Part shown: positions 19,260-30,681 of the stretch, one piece after another
Layout: each line of letters begins with the position of its first letter
Numbering within the stretch: position 1 is the first letter of the stretch
Source: Didemnitutus sp047777955
GTDB taxonomy: Bacteria > Verrucomicrobiota > Verrucomicrobiia > Opitutales > Opitutaceae
Assembly (NCBI RefSeq): GCF_047777955.1
Contig: NZ_CP180537.1
Location: forward strand, 2,852,001 to 2,916,000
Reading direction: 5' to 3'
DNA: 64,000 nucleotides
Program-made: the position numbers and the translations under genes
Notes under the pieces: generated by a model
The model's input: only the letters and a program-made list of their open reading frames with translations
The model's database searches: none
Told to the model about the DNA's origin: nothing

Positions 19260-20590
19260 ATGCTTCGTCGTCTCCTCCCCTGTTCGCGGCGATGAGCGCC
19301 GCCGCGGCGTTCGCCGCCGAACCCGCGACCCCGGCCGCCCCGCGCCTCGTCTACGTCAAGGCCGCCCGCCTGCTCGATCCGAAGTCCGGCACCGTGCTCC
19401 CGGACCAGGTCATCACGATCGAAGGCGACCACGTGAAGGCCGTCTCCGCGCTCGCCGCCACCACCCTGCCCGCCGACGCGCACGTGATCGACCTCGGCAA
19501 CGCCACCGTTCTCCCCGGCCTGATCGACTGCCACACCCACGTCACCAGCCAGCCGGAGAATTTCTACGAGGACCTCTTCCGCAAGAGCCCGATCGACGAG
19601 GCGACGACCTCGCACCTCTACGCCCGGCGCACGCTGCTCGCCGGCTTCACCACCATCCGCAACGTCGGCGCCGGCAACTACGTCGACTTTGCGCTCCGCC
19701 GCGCGATCGAGAAGGGCGAGGTCGCCGGCCCGCGCATGCAGGCCAGCGGCCCCGCGCTCAGCGCCACCGGCGGCCACGGCGACCTCAACGGCATGTCGCC
19801 CTACGTGCGCTTCGAGGGCGACATCAACGGCGTCGCCGACGGCGTCGACGCGGTGCGGAAGAAGGTCCGCGAGAACATCAAATACGGCGCCGACGTCATC
19901 AAGATGCTCGCCACCGCCGGCGTGCTCTCCGAGGAGGAATCCGTCGGCGCGCCGCAATACCAGCTGGACGAGATGAAGGCCATCGTCGAGGAGGCCGCGC
20001 TCTGGGGCCGCAAGGTCGCCGCCCACGCCCACGGCGCCGAGGGCATCAAGATGGCGATCAAGGCCGGCGTCGCCTCGGTCGAGCACTCGAGCTTCATCGA
20101 CGACGAGGGCATCAAGCTCGCCCTCGAGCACGGCACCTACCTGGTCTTCGACATCTACAACGACGACTACATCCTCGCCGAGTATTCGCGCCTCGGCTAC
20201 CCGGACAAGATCATCGAAAAGGAGCGCAAGGTCGGCCGCACCCAGCGCGAGAATTTCGCCCGGGCCGTGAAGGCCGGCTGCAAGATGGCCTACGGCACCG
20301 ACTCCGGCGTCTATCCGCACGGCTGGAACGGCAAGCAGTTCTTCCACATGGTCAAGTGGGGCATGACGCCGATGCAGGCCATCCAGGCCGCCACCGTGAA
20401 CGCCGCCGACCTGCTCGGCTGGCAGACCAAGGTCGGCCAGATCGCCCCGGGCTTCTACGCCGACCTCATCGCGGTCAAGGGCGACCCGCTGGCCGACGTG
20501 ACCGTGCTCGAGAAAGTCGACTTCGTGATGAAGGGCGGCGAGGTCTACCGGGACAGGCTCGCCGGCCAGCCGGTGAAGCAGTTCGAGTGA
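19260..20590 (+). CDS. Secreted metal-dependent amidohydrolase / Xaa-Pro dipeptidase-like (frameshift in the signal peptide)
   Basis: A 443-residue amidohydrolase after repair. The metal site has LIDCHTHV (HxH), VIKMLATAG (Lys region), AHAHGAEGIKMA, VEHSSFID and YGTDSGVYPHG, typical of imidazolonepropionase-like or Xaa-Pro dipeptidase-type amidohydrolases with cleavable signal peptides. The ATG at 19292 gives only half a signal peptide; adding one C to the run at 19277-19280 joins the upstream ATG at 19260 and gives MLRRLLPLFAAMSAAAAFA, a perfect signal sequence. So the real start is probably 19260. The enzyme likely acts in the periplasm on peptides or cyclic amides. A terminator follows. 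Confidence 0.85.
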
Positions 20591-20617
20591 CGCGCCGCCT
20601 CGCGTCAGGGATTGCCG

Positions 20618-20643
20618 GCCGCCCGTTCCGCGGGCGGCTTTTT
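20618..20643 (+). terminator. Rho-independent terminator after the amidohydrolase
   Basis: GCCGCCCG and CGGGCGGC form an 8-bp stem with a TTCCG loop, followed by five T. It lies between the plus-strand amidohydrolase and the converging membrane protein gene whose stop codon overlaps the T run. Confidence 0.88.
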
Positions 20644-21349
20644 AATGCCCGTGCTCGAGGAAGAGCATCATCAGCCCGAGCACCGCGAAGATCGTGCCGA
20701 GCAGCGCGGCCTCGTAGCGTTCGAGCCGCTGCAGCGGCAGCTTGGAGAAGCCCACGAGCGTCAGCCAGGTGAACAGCAGCATGCCGATCAGCGTGCCGGC
20801 CGCGAGGATGCCGCTGAGCACGACGAAGCCGCGCCAGCCGTAGTGCACGCCGGAGAGGTAGACCGGCAGGAAGCCCTCGCAGGGCGACAGCGTCAGCATC
20901 ATGAACAGCCCGCCAATCGCCGCCCAGTCGCCCGCCGAGCGCGAGACGAGCTTCGAGTCGGCCAGCTCCTCCTCCATGTGCGTGTGCTCGTGCGAGTGTC
21001 CGCAGTGCTCGGACTCCTCGTGCCGGCCGCCGGCGTGGTGGTGCAGCACGCCGCCGCGCGCCTGCCGCCAGTAGAACCACGCGGCGATGACGAGCAGCGC
21101 CCCGCCGGCGACGCGGTTGAACAACTCGCCGAAATGCTCGTCGAGCTGCAGCCCCAGCCAGGCGATGCCGAGGCCGAGCAGGCTGGTCAGCAGCACATGG
21201 CCGAGCCCCGCCGCCATCGACACCGCGAAGGTCTTCCCCCGCGCCCAGCCTCGCGCCCGCGCCACCAGCACGAACGGCAGCCAGTGCGTCGGGATGGCGG
21301 CGTGGAAGAAGGCGACCGTGAAGCCGGTCGCGGCGAGAGTGGCGAGCAT
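20642..21349 (-). CDS. Polytopic membrane protein with a His-rich cytoplasmic or periplasmic loop (possible metal exporter)
   Basis: A 235-residue protein with about six membrane segments. The first resembles the start of LysE/HupE/DsbD-type transporters (FTVAFFHAAIPTHWLPFVLVARA), and the second half repeats a similar pattern (FMMLTLSPCEGFLPVYL). Between them lies a hydrophilic loop full of His and acidic residues (HHHAGGRHEESEHCGHSHE), a frequent sign of nickel, cobalt or zinc handling. Exact family and direction of transport are inference. ATG at 21349 is the chosen start; longer in-frame starts upstream would add a non-membrane leader. It diverges from hemF. Confidence 0.65.
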   Translation of the reverse strand: MLATLAATGFTVAFFHAAIPTHWLPFVLVARARGWARGKTFAVSMAAGLGHVLLTSLLGLGIAWLGLQLDEHFGELFNRVAGGALLVIAAWFYWRQARGGVLHHHAGGRHEESEHCGHSHEHTHMEEELADSKLVSRSAGDWAAIGGLFMMLTLSPCEGFLPVYLSGVHYGWRGFVVLSGILAAGTLIGMLLFTWLTLVGFSKLPLQRLERYEAALLGTIFAVLGLMMLFLEHGH

Positions 21350-21518
21350 GGGAGGAGCGGAAGGGAGAAAGAATCGGCGGGCGCCGCCGGTGTCGAATCC
21401 GGACTTTAGCAAAGTCGTCAAGCGCCCGCGCCCTCCCCGCGACAAACCACGCGCGCATCCCGCCAACCCCTGCGCGGCGAGGGCGCGCGAGGCTTGTTAC
21501 CGTTGGATAAGGTTGTTG

Positions 21519-21540
21519 CCGGCCGTCCGCGGCCGGTTTT
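21519..21540 (+). promoter_or_regulatory. Terminator-like hairpin in the hemF leader
   Basis: CCGGCCG and CGGCCGG form a 7-bp GC stem with a TCCG loop, followed by TTTT. It sits only 17 bases before the hemF start codon, and the upstream gene is divergent. On the plus strand it can therefore act only on the hemF transcript, like an attenuator, unless transcription reads in from further upstream. Confidence 0.5.
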
Positions 21541-21557
21541 CCTAACCTCTTCCACGC

Positions 21558-22475
21558 ATGTCCGTTCCCAATCTCAACGCCGTCAGCAGCTACCTCCTCG
21601 CCCTCCAAGACAGCATCTGCCAGACGCTCGAACACGAGGACGACGGCGGCGCTTTCCGCGAGGACCGCTGGTCGCGGCCGGAGGGCGGCGGCGGCCGCTC
21701 GCGCGTGCTGGAGAACGGCGCGGTGTTCGAGAAGGCGGGCGTGAATTTTTCCCACGTCGCCGGCCAAACCCTCCCGCCCTCCGCCACCGCCAGCCGGCCC
21801 GAGCTGGCGGGAAAGCCGTTTCACGCCATGGGCGTGTCGCTCGTCATCCACCCGCGCAACCCCTACGTGCCGACCAGCCACGCCAACGTCCGCTTCTTCG
21901 TCGCCGGCGAGGGCGAACAGGCGCACTGGTGGTTCGGCGGCGGCTTCGACCTCACGCCCTACTACGGCTTCGAAGAGGACTGCGTGCACTGGCACCGCGT
22001 GGCGCGCGACGCGTGCTTCCCGCACGGCGCCGACCTCTACCCGCGCTTCAAGAAGTGGTGCGACGACTACTTCTTCCTCAAGCACCGCAACGAGCCGCGC
22101 GGCATCGGCGGGCTGTTCTTCGACGACTTCAACGCCCTCGGCGCCAACGGCAGCTTTGCCTTCCTCCGCAGCGTCGGCGACGCCTACCTGAAGGCCTACG
22201 TGCCCATCGTGCAGCGGCGAAAGACGCTGCCGTTCGGCGAACGCGAGCGCGACTTCCAGCTCTACCGCCGCGGCCGCTACGTGGAGTTCAACCTCGTCTG
22301 GGACCGCGGCACGCACTTCGGCCTGCAGAGCGGCGGGCGCACCGAGAGCATCCTCATGTCGCTGCCGCCGCTGGTGAGCTGGCGCTACGATTACCAGCCG
22401 CAGCCCGGCACGCCCGAGGCGCGACTCTACGACGTTTTTCTCAAGCCGACTGACTGGGCCAATTTCCACGCATGA
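21558..22475 (+). CDS. hemF: Oxygen-dependent coproporphyrinogen III oxidase
   Basis: Catalyses the aerobic decarboxylation of coproporphyrinogen III to protoporphyrinogen IX. At 305 residues it has the normal length, with motifs THE family is known by: HAMGVSLVIHPRNPYVPTSH, WWFGGGFDLTPYY, GIGGLFFDDFN and RGRYVEFNLVWDRGT. It is the first gene of the hemF-hemE-hemG operon; its stop overlaps the hemE start (ATGA). Presence of the oxygen-dependent enzyme indicates aerobic growth. A hairpin with a T run sits directly upstream of the start. Confidence 0.97.
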   Translation: MSVPNLNAVSSYLLALQDSICQTLEHEDDGGAFREDRWSRPEGGGGRSRVLENGAVFEKAGVNFSHVAGQTLPPSATASRPELAGKPFHAMGVSLVIHPRNPYVPTSHANVRFFVAGEGEQAHWWFGGGFDLTPYYGFEEDCVHWHRVARDACFPHGADLYPRFKKWCDDYFFLKHRNEPRGIGGLFFDDFNALGANGSFAFLRSVGDAYLKAYVPIVQRRKTLPFGERERDFQLYRRGRYVEFNLVWDRGTHFGLQSGGRTESILMSLPPLVSWRYDYQPQPGTPEARLYDVFLKPTDWANFHA

Positions 22476-23496
22476 ATTCCCGCGAACGTTTCCTTCAAGC
22501 CGTCGCCTGCGCGCCGCTCGACCGCCCCCGCTCTGGGTGATGCGCCAGGCCGGGCGCTACCTGCCCGAATACCGCGCGCTCAAGGCGAAGTCGTCCTTCC
22601 TCGAGATGGTGCGCACGCCCGAGCTGGCCGCCGAGGTCACGCTCCAGCCGCTGCGGCGCTTCGCGCTCGATGCCGCGATCATCTTCTCCGACATCCTCGT
22701 CATCCCCGAGGCGCTGGGCCAGGGCTACAAGTTCCGCGACGAGGGCGGCATCGCGATGGAATACCGCCTCGAGAACCGCGCCCAGCTCGACCGCCTCAAC
22801 GTCGCCGGCGTCGCCGAGCGCCTCGACTACATGGCGCAGTCGCTCGCGCTGGTGAAGCGGGAGCTGAAGGGCGAGCGCGCCCTCCTCGGCTTCGGCGGCT
22901 CGCCGTGGACGCTCGCCACCTACATGATCGAGGGCGGCAGCTCGGAGGACTTCTCCCGCATCAAGGAGCTGTTCTTCACCGACCGCGCCTTCTTCGACGC
23001 GCTGATGGAGAAGCTCACCGCGGCCGTGATCGAGTTTTTCCACATGCAGATCCGCGCCGGCGCCGACGCCATCCAGATCTTCGACTCGTGGGGCGGCATC
23101 ATCGCCGGCCAGGACTACGAGGCCGCCTCGCTGCGCTGGATGCGCCAGATCATCGCCGCGATGCCCCCGGGCTTCCCCGTCATCCTCTACGCCAAGGGCT
23201 GCCCGATGCAGCTCACCGACATGGCCTTCTCCGGCGCCAAGGTCCTCGGCGTCGACTGGACCGTCGACCTCGGCGTGGTCCGCCGGCTCGTGCCGAACAA
23301 CGTCGCGCTCCAGGGCAACCTCGATCCGGTGCTGATGAACACGACGCCCGCGATCGTCCGCCGCGAGGCCACGCGCCTGCTCGAAACCATGCGCGGCGGC
23401 AGCGGTCATATCTTCAACCTCGGCCACGGCATCATGCCGTCCGCGAAGATCGAGTGCATGCAGGCGCTCGTCGACACGGTCACGCAGTGGCGCTGA
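22472..23496 (+). CDS. hemE: Uroporphyrinogen decarboxylase (one-base frameshift near the start)
   Basis: Decarboxylates uroporphyrinogen III to coproporphyrinogen III. After repair it has 341 residues. The frame from ATG 22472 (MNSRERFLQAVACAPLDRP) breaks at a C5 run (22525-22529); one extra C gives DRPPLWVMRQAGRYLPEYR, the family's N-terminal signature, in the downstream frame. Further motifs: GFGGSPWTLATYMIEGG and the C-terminal HGIMPSAKIE. The ATG overlaps the hemF stop, and hemG follows after 10 bases. The substrate-contacting RQAGRYLPEYR segment is intact. Confidence 0.93.
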
Positions 23497-23506
23497 CGGA
23501 TTTCCC

Positions 23507-24897
23507 ATGAACACCTCACCGCAAAAATCAGTCGCGATCATCGGCGCCGGCATCGCCGGCCTCACGGCGGCCTACCGGATGCACGCGCGTGGTTTTCGCG
23601 TGCAGGTGTTCGAGCGGGGCGCCTCCGCCGGCGGCGCCATCCGCACGCTGCGCGAGGACGGCTGGATCGCCGAGTGCGGCCCCAACTCCGTCCAATACGG
23701 CGCGCCCGAACTCAAGCAGCTGGTCGCCGACCTCGGGCTCGAGCCCGACCTCCAGATCGCCAATCCGGTGGCGAAGAAGCGCTTCATCGTCCGCGGCGGC
23801 AAGTTCGTGCCGGTGCCGATGGGCCCGGGCTCGTTCCTCGCCACGCCGATCTTCGGCGCCCGCACCAAGCTCTCGCTCTTCACCGAGCTGTTCAGCCGCC
23901 CGCGCATCCGCCACACCGACGTCAGCCTGGCCGAGCTCGTCCGCTCGCACTACACGCAGGAGCTGGTCGACTACGCCGTCAACCCGCTCATCGCCGGCAT
24001 CTACGCGGGCGACCCGGAGAAGCTCTCGGTCAAGAACGCCTTCCCCAGCCTCTGGGAGGCCGAGCGCCTGAAGGGCTCGCTGCCCCGCGGCTTCCTCGCC
24101 CTCGCCAAGGCCCGGCGCGCGGCCGGCGCGCCGAAGAAGAAGGGCCCGGCGCCGATCGTCTCCTTCCGTCTCGGCCTGCAGCAGCTCATCGACACGCTCG
24201 TGGCCAAGCTGCCCGCCGGCGCCGTGGCGCTGAACACGACCGTCGAGACCGTCATCCCGGGAAGCCGCACCGCCTCGTCTGCTCGCGCGGCCCGGAGAAG
24301 TGCGGCGGCGAATTCGACTACGTCGTCCTCGCCGTGCCCGCGCCGGCGCTGGCGCAGCTCACGTTCGGCACGCTGGCCGAGCGCCCGCTGGCCACGCTCG
24401 ACACCATCACGCATCCGCCGGTCTCGTCGCTCTTCCTCGGCTTCAAGCGCGAGGACGTCGCGCATCCGCTCGACGGCTTCGGCGGCCTCACGCCGGAGAA
24501 GGAGCGCCGCGACGTGCTCGGCATCCTGTTTTCCTCGACGCTCTTCCCCGGCCGCGCGCCGGAGGGATACGTCGCGCTCACGGTCTTCACCGGCGGCATG
24601 CGCCAGCCCGAGCACGCGCGGCTCAGCACCGAGCAGCTCCTGCAGCGCGTCGACCGCGACCTGCGCGAGCTCGTCGGCGTGCGCGGCAAGCCGGTCTTCG
24701 TGCGCCACACGTTCTGGCCGCGCGCCATCCCGCAATACCAGATCGGCTACGAGCGGCACTTCGAGACCATGGCCCGCCTGGAGGACCGCCATCCCGGGCT
24801 CTTCATCGGCGGCCAGTGCCGCGACGGCATCTCCCTCCCCGACTGCTGCAAGAGCGGCGAAAAGCTGGCGCAGCGCGTCGCCGAGTGCGCCCGGTAA
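23507..24897 (+). CDS. hemG: Protoporphyrinogen/coproporphyrinogen oxidase HemG (HemY type), one-base frameshift
   Basis: FAD-dependent oxidase of porphyrinogens, about 463 residues after repair. The FAD-binding Rossmann motif is IIGAGIAGLTAAY; VFERGASAGGAIRT and IAECGPNSVQYG follow in the HemY-type pattern, and the C terminus ends with FIGGQCRDGISLPDC, typical of the family. The break is in the CCCGGG at 24256-24261; one added base gives ...TVETVIPGKPHRLV... and continues the oxidase frame. It is the third gene of the haem operon, 10 bases after hemE. Whether it makes protoporphyrin or coproporphyrin cannot be decided; hemF upstream argues for the protoporphyrin route. Confidence 0.92.
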
Positions 24898-24961
24898 CGC
24901 CGGCGGCGGACCGATCGGGCCGCGACGCGTCGCGACGATCCCCGCGCCCGGCCGCGGCGGC

Positions 24962-27180
<2,219 letters not shown>

Positions 27181-27299
27181 GGCGGCTTCACTCTGGCGGA
27201 CGCCCCGGCAGCGTCTAGCGCAAATCACCCGGCACCTTTCCCGCGCCCGCCAGTCGAAATCTCGTTGCGCCACCCTCCCCGCCCCGCCAGTTAAAATCG

Positions 27300-29384
27300 A
27301 TGCTCCGCCGCCTGGTCCTCCGCCTCCTGCTCGCCGCTCTCGCGGGCACAGCCGCCCGCGCGCAAACCGCCGGCGCCATGCCCGACGTCCGGGGCAAGGA
27401 ATCCGTCTACGACGACCGCACCAAGGAGCTGGTCGTGCGCGGCGACGCCCGCCTCGTCTGGGGCGAGATCGTCCTCACCGCCGACGAGATGCGCTACCGC
27501 CGCGAGACGAACACCGTGGCGGCCTCGGGACATTTCATCCTCACCGACGGCGCGCGCCGGCTCGTCGCCGACCAGGGTTCGTATGACCTCACCTCGAACA
27601 CGCTGCACGTGCACAACCTCCGCGTCGGCGAGTTCCCCGTCTACCTGACCGGCGAGTCGGTCGACGGCACGTTCGAGAAGCTGGTCTTCACCAACGCCAC
27701 GATCTTTTTCCGCGAGAACGCCGCCTACGCCCCCTCCATCCGCGCCCGCAAGGTCGTCTACGAAAAGGGCCAGATCGTGGCCGGCGAGGGCCTGCAGCTC
27801 GGCCTGCTCGGCAGCCACTTCGTCTCGCTGCCGACGTTCCAGCACGAGATCGGCACGGAGCTGTTCTCCTATTTCGTCGGCAAGGTCGGCTATCGCCGCA
27901 GCCTCGGGCCCTTCCTCGAGGCCGACGGCCGCATCCCCGTCGCCCCCGGCGTCAAGGCCGGCGCCGACCTCGGCCTCTACGGCTCGCGCGGCGTGATGGC
28001 CGGGCCCGCGGCGACCTACCGCCTCGGCGGCGACAACGACTACGCCGTCGGCGGGCTCGCCAGCGGCTTCATCAACGACCACGGCGACCGCAAGACCGAC
28101 CTCCTCGGCCGCCCCGTGCCGGAGAACCGCGGCTTCGTCGAATGGTGGCACCGCCAGCGCATCGGCGAGCACTTCACCCTCGACGGCCAGTTCAACTACT
28201 GGAGCGACTCCGAGGTGCTGCGCGACTTCCGGCCCAAGCGCTTCTTCCCCGTCCAGCAACCCGACTCCTACCTCGAGGGCACCTACGCCGGGGAAAACTA
28301 CCTCCTCAGCGCCTTCGCGCGCGTCCATCCGAACCGCTATCATCAGGTGCAGGAGCGCCTGCCCGAGATCCGCTTCGACCTGCTCCCGAGCGCCGCCCCC
28401 GCCGGCTTCTACCAGCGCGCCAGCGCCAGCCTCGCCGTCCTCGAGGAGGACGCCTACCTCAACCGCCCCCAGCAGCGCTCCACCCGCTACGACGCCTACT
28501 ACGGCCTCGAGCGCCCGATCGCCCTCGCGCCGTGGATGACCTTCACGCCCGTCGCCGGCGGCCGCCTCACGCGCTACGCCGACGCCGTCAACGGCAAGGA
28601 CACCTACACCCGCGCGATCGGCGAGGTCGGCTTCGACGCCCGCCTGCGCGCCGCCGGCACCTTCGACTACAAGAACCCGCTCTGGGAGATCGACGGTCTC
28701 CGCCACCTCGTCGAGCCGCGCCTCTCCTACCGCTACGCGCCCGAGGCCGACTCCGGCGCCCGCTACATCCCGGCGATCGACCGCCGCGTCTTCTCCACCT
28801 ACCTGCAGCCGCTCTCGATCGGCGACCAGAGCAACGTCGACGACCTCGCCGCGATGAACACCGTCCGTCTCGCGCTGAACAACACGCTCCAGACCCGCGG
28901 CGCCAACGGCGGCTCGCGCGACCTCGCCGCGCTCAACTTCGCCGCCGACTACCGCTTCGAGCGCCCGGCCGGCCAGCGCCCGCTCACCGACCTCCACACC
29001 GAGCTCGCGCTCACGCCCGCCGACTGGATCCGCTTCTCCGTCTACGAGCGCTTCACGCCGCAGACCTCCGCCCAGCAGGAGCTGAACTACGCCCTCGAGC
29101 TCACCGACCAGGAGTGGTGGGCGGCCAAGCTCAGCTCGCACTTCCTCCGCGACGACTACGAGGAATACGCCCTCGATTACCGCCAGCGCGTGAACGAGGT
29201 CTTCGATGTCGTCGGCCGCTGGCGCTACGACGTCCGCCACAGCCGCTTCAACGAGCAGACCTACGGCATCTCCCAGCGCCTCGGGCAGACCTGGTCGATC
29301 AAATACGAGGTCTCCTTCTCCGAGGGCCCGCGCCGCGAAAGCAACTTCGGGTTCAACCTCGAGGTCGAGCTGCTGAAGTTCTGA
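27300..29384 (+). CDS. lptD: LPS-assembly outer membrane protein LptD
   Basis: Outer-membrane channel that inserts lipopolysaccharide into the outer leaflet. A 694-residue protein with signal peptide (MLRRLVLRLLLAALAGTAARA), an OstA/LptA-like beta-jellyroll (KELVVRGDARLVWGEIVLTADEMRYRR) at about residues 40-130, and a long C-terminal region of beta-barrel strands with aromatic girdles, ending in Phe as outer membrane proteins usually do. Homology to LptD is clear for the N-terminal part and the architecture. LptE, its partner lipoprotein, is at 61858-62367 in this window. The first gene of a plus-strand run with the methyltransferase. Confidence 0.9.
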   Translation: MLRRLVLRLLLAALAGTAARAQTAGAMPDVRGKESVYDDRTKELVVRGDARLVWGEIVLTADEMRYRRETNTVAASGHFILTDGARRLVADQGSYDLTSNTLHVHNLRVGEFPVYLTGESVDGTFEKLVFTNATIFFRENAAYAPSIRARKVVYEKGQIVAGEGLQLGLLGSHFVSLPTFQHEIGTELFSYFVGKVGYRRSLGPFLEADGRIPVAPGVKAGADLGLYGSRGVMAGPAATYRLGGDNDYAVGGLASGFINDHGDRKTDLLGRPVPENRGFVEWWHRQRIGEHFTLDGQFNYWSDSEVLRDFRPKRFFPVQQPDSYLEGTYAGENYLLSAFARVHPNRYHQVQERLPEIRFDLLPSAAPAGFYQRASASLAVLEEDAYLNRPQQRSTRYDAYYGLERPIALAPWMTFTPVAGGRLTRYADAVNGKDTYTRAIGEVGFDARLRAAGTFDYKNPLWEIDGLRHLVEPRLSYRYAPEADSGARYIPAIDRRVFSTYLQPLSIGDQSNVDDLAAMNTVRLALNNTLQTRGANGGSRDLAALNFAADYRFERPAGQRPLTDLHTELALTPADWIRFSVYERFTPQTSAQQELNYALELTDQEWWAAKLSSHFLRDDYEEYALDYRQRVNEVFDVVGRWRYDVRHSRFNEQTYGISQRLGQTWSIKYEVSFSEGPRRESNFGFNLEVELLKF

Positions 29385-29404
29385 GCCGCGCCGCGCGCGA
29401 AGCC

Positions 29405-30634
29405 ATGAACCCGCGCATCGCCGCCAACCAGCAGCGCACCTTCCTCGGGCAGCTCGCCCTCGTGCGGCCCCACGTGCGCACCGACAGCGCGCTGCCCCGC
29501 CGCATCAAGGAGCTGCTCGGCCGCAACCGCGCCCTCGGCTCGCGCGACCGCCGGCTCTACCGCGAGCTGCTCTACACCGTCATCCGCTACCTGCCGTGGG
29601 CCGAGCCGCTGCTCGCACGCGACGAGGACGCCGCCGCGCAACTCGCCGCCTGGCTCGCGCCCGAGATGAAGGACACCGCCGCCTACCGCGCCGCGCTCCT
29701 CGAGGGCTGGCCCGCCACGCCCGCGACCCTGGCGGAAAAATCCGCCGTCCTCCGCGCGCGCTTCCCCGCCGACACCTTCGAGCCCGCCGCGCTGCTCCCC
29801 GCCTGGTTCCGCGCACACTGCCCCGCCGCCTTCACGCCGCCGCAGCTCGACGCCCTCCTCGCCCGCGCGCCCATCTGGGTCCGCCTGCAGGTGAACGACC
29901 GCGCGATGGTCCTGGACGAGTTCCGCCGCCGGGGCTGGGAACCGCGCGCCACGCCCGTCTCGCCCGACGCCTTCGCCCTGCCGCCCAACGCCGAGGTCGC
30001 CAACACCGACGCCTACCGCCGCGGCTTCGTCGAGATCCAGGACCTCGGCTCGCAACTCGTGCTCGCCCACGCGCCCGTCCGCGCCGGCGACCGCTGGCTC
30101 GACGCCTGCGCCGGCGCCGGCGGCAAGTCCCTCCAGCTCGCCCACGCCGTCGGTCCCACCGGGCGCGTCGACGCCAGCGACATCCGCCCCGCGATGCTCG
30201 AGGAGCTGCGCGAGCGCGCCACCCGCGCCCGCCTCACCAACGTCCGGCTCGTCCGCGCCGCCGACGGCGCCTACGACGGCGTGCTGGTCGACGCCCCGTG
30301 CAGCGGCTCCGGCACCTGGCGCCGCCTGCCGCACATGAAGTGGCACACGCAGCCCGAGACGATCCCGCAGTTCGCCGCCCAGCAGCTCGCCATCCTCTCC
30401 GCCAACGCCGCCCACGTCCGCCCGGGCGGCTGTCTCGTCTACGCGACCTGCTCGCTCAGCCGCGTCGAGAACCACGACGTCGCCGCCGCCTTTCTCGCCG
30501 CGCAGCCGGAGTTCTCCGCCGAAAAACCCGCCTGCGACCTCGGCGGCAGCTTCGACGGTGCGGGCACGAGCCTGCTGCCGGCCACGCACGACAGCGACGG
30601 TTTCTACGTCGCCGTCCTGCGACGCCGCCCCTGA
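29405..30634 (+). CDS. RsmB/NOP-family RNA (cytosine-C5) methyltransferase
   Basis: A 409-residue SAM-dependent enzyme. The N-terminal NusB-like helical region (about residues 1-140) and the linker FVEIQDLGSQLV lead to the catalytic domain with DACAGAGGKSLQLA (SAM binding), VDAPCSGSGTWRR (motif with the catalytic Cys) and VYATCSLSRVENHDV (second Cys). This is the RsmB/RsmF/NSUN pattern for m5C in rRNA or tRNA. The exact target (E. coli RsmB methylates 16S C967) is inference. It starts 20 bases after lptD and is likely cotranscribed. Confidence 0.92.
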   Translation: MNPRIAANQQRTFLGQLALVRPHVRTDSALPRRIKELLGRNRALGSRDRRLYRELLYTVIRYLPWAEPLLARDEDAAAQLAAWLAPEMKDTAAYRAALLEGWPATPATLAEKSAVLRARFPADTFEPAALLPAWFRAHCPAAFTPPQLDALLARAPIWVRLQVNDRAMVLDEFRRRGWEPRATPVSPDAFALPPNAEVANTDAYRRGFVEIQDLGSQLVLAHAPVRAGDRWLDACAGAGGKSLQLAHAVGPTGRVDASDIRPAMLEELRERATRARLTNVRLVRAADGAYDGVLVDAPCSGSGTWRRLPHMKWHTQPETIPQFAAQQLAILSANAAHVRPGGCLVYATCSLSRVENHDVAAAFLAAQPEFSAEKPACDLGGSFDGAGTSLLPATHDSDGFYVAVLRRRP

Positions 30635-30681
30635 GCGATTTCCCCCTTGCGCGCCCCCTGCGCCGTCCCTCGACTCGACCC

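Noticed and set aside
22472..22545. Programmed frameshift in hemE and the other broken genes
   Set aside because: There is no slippery site with downstream structure in common, and twelve unrelated genes show the same one-base deletion, so error is simpler.
24921..24934. Perfect palindrome CGCGACGCGTCGCG between hemG and glgB
   Set aside because: It has no loop or T run and may be a chance result of GC-rich sequence between convergent genes.
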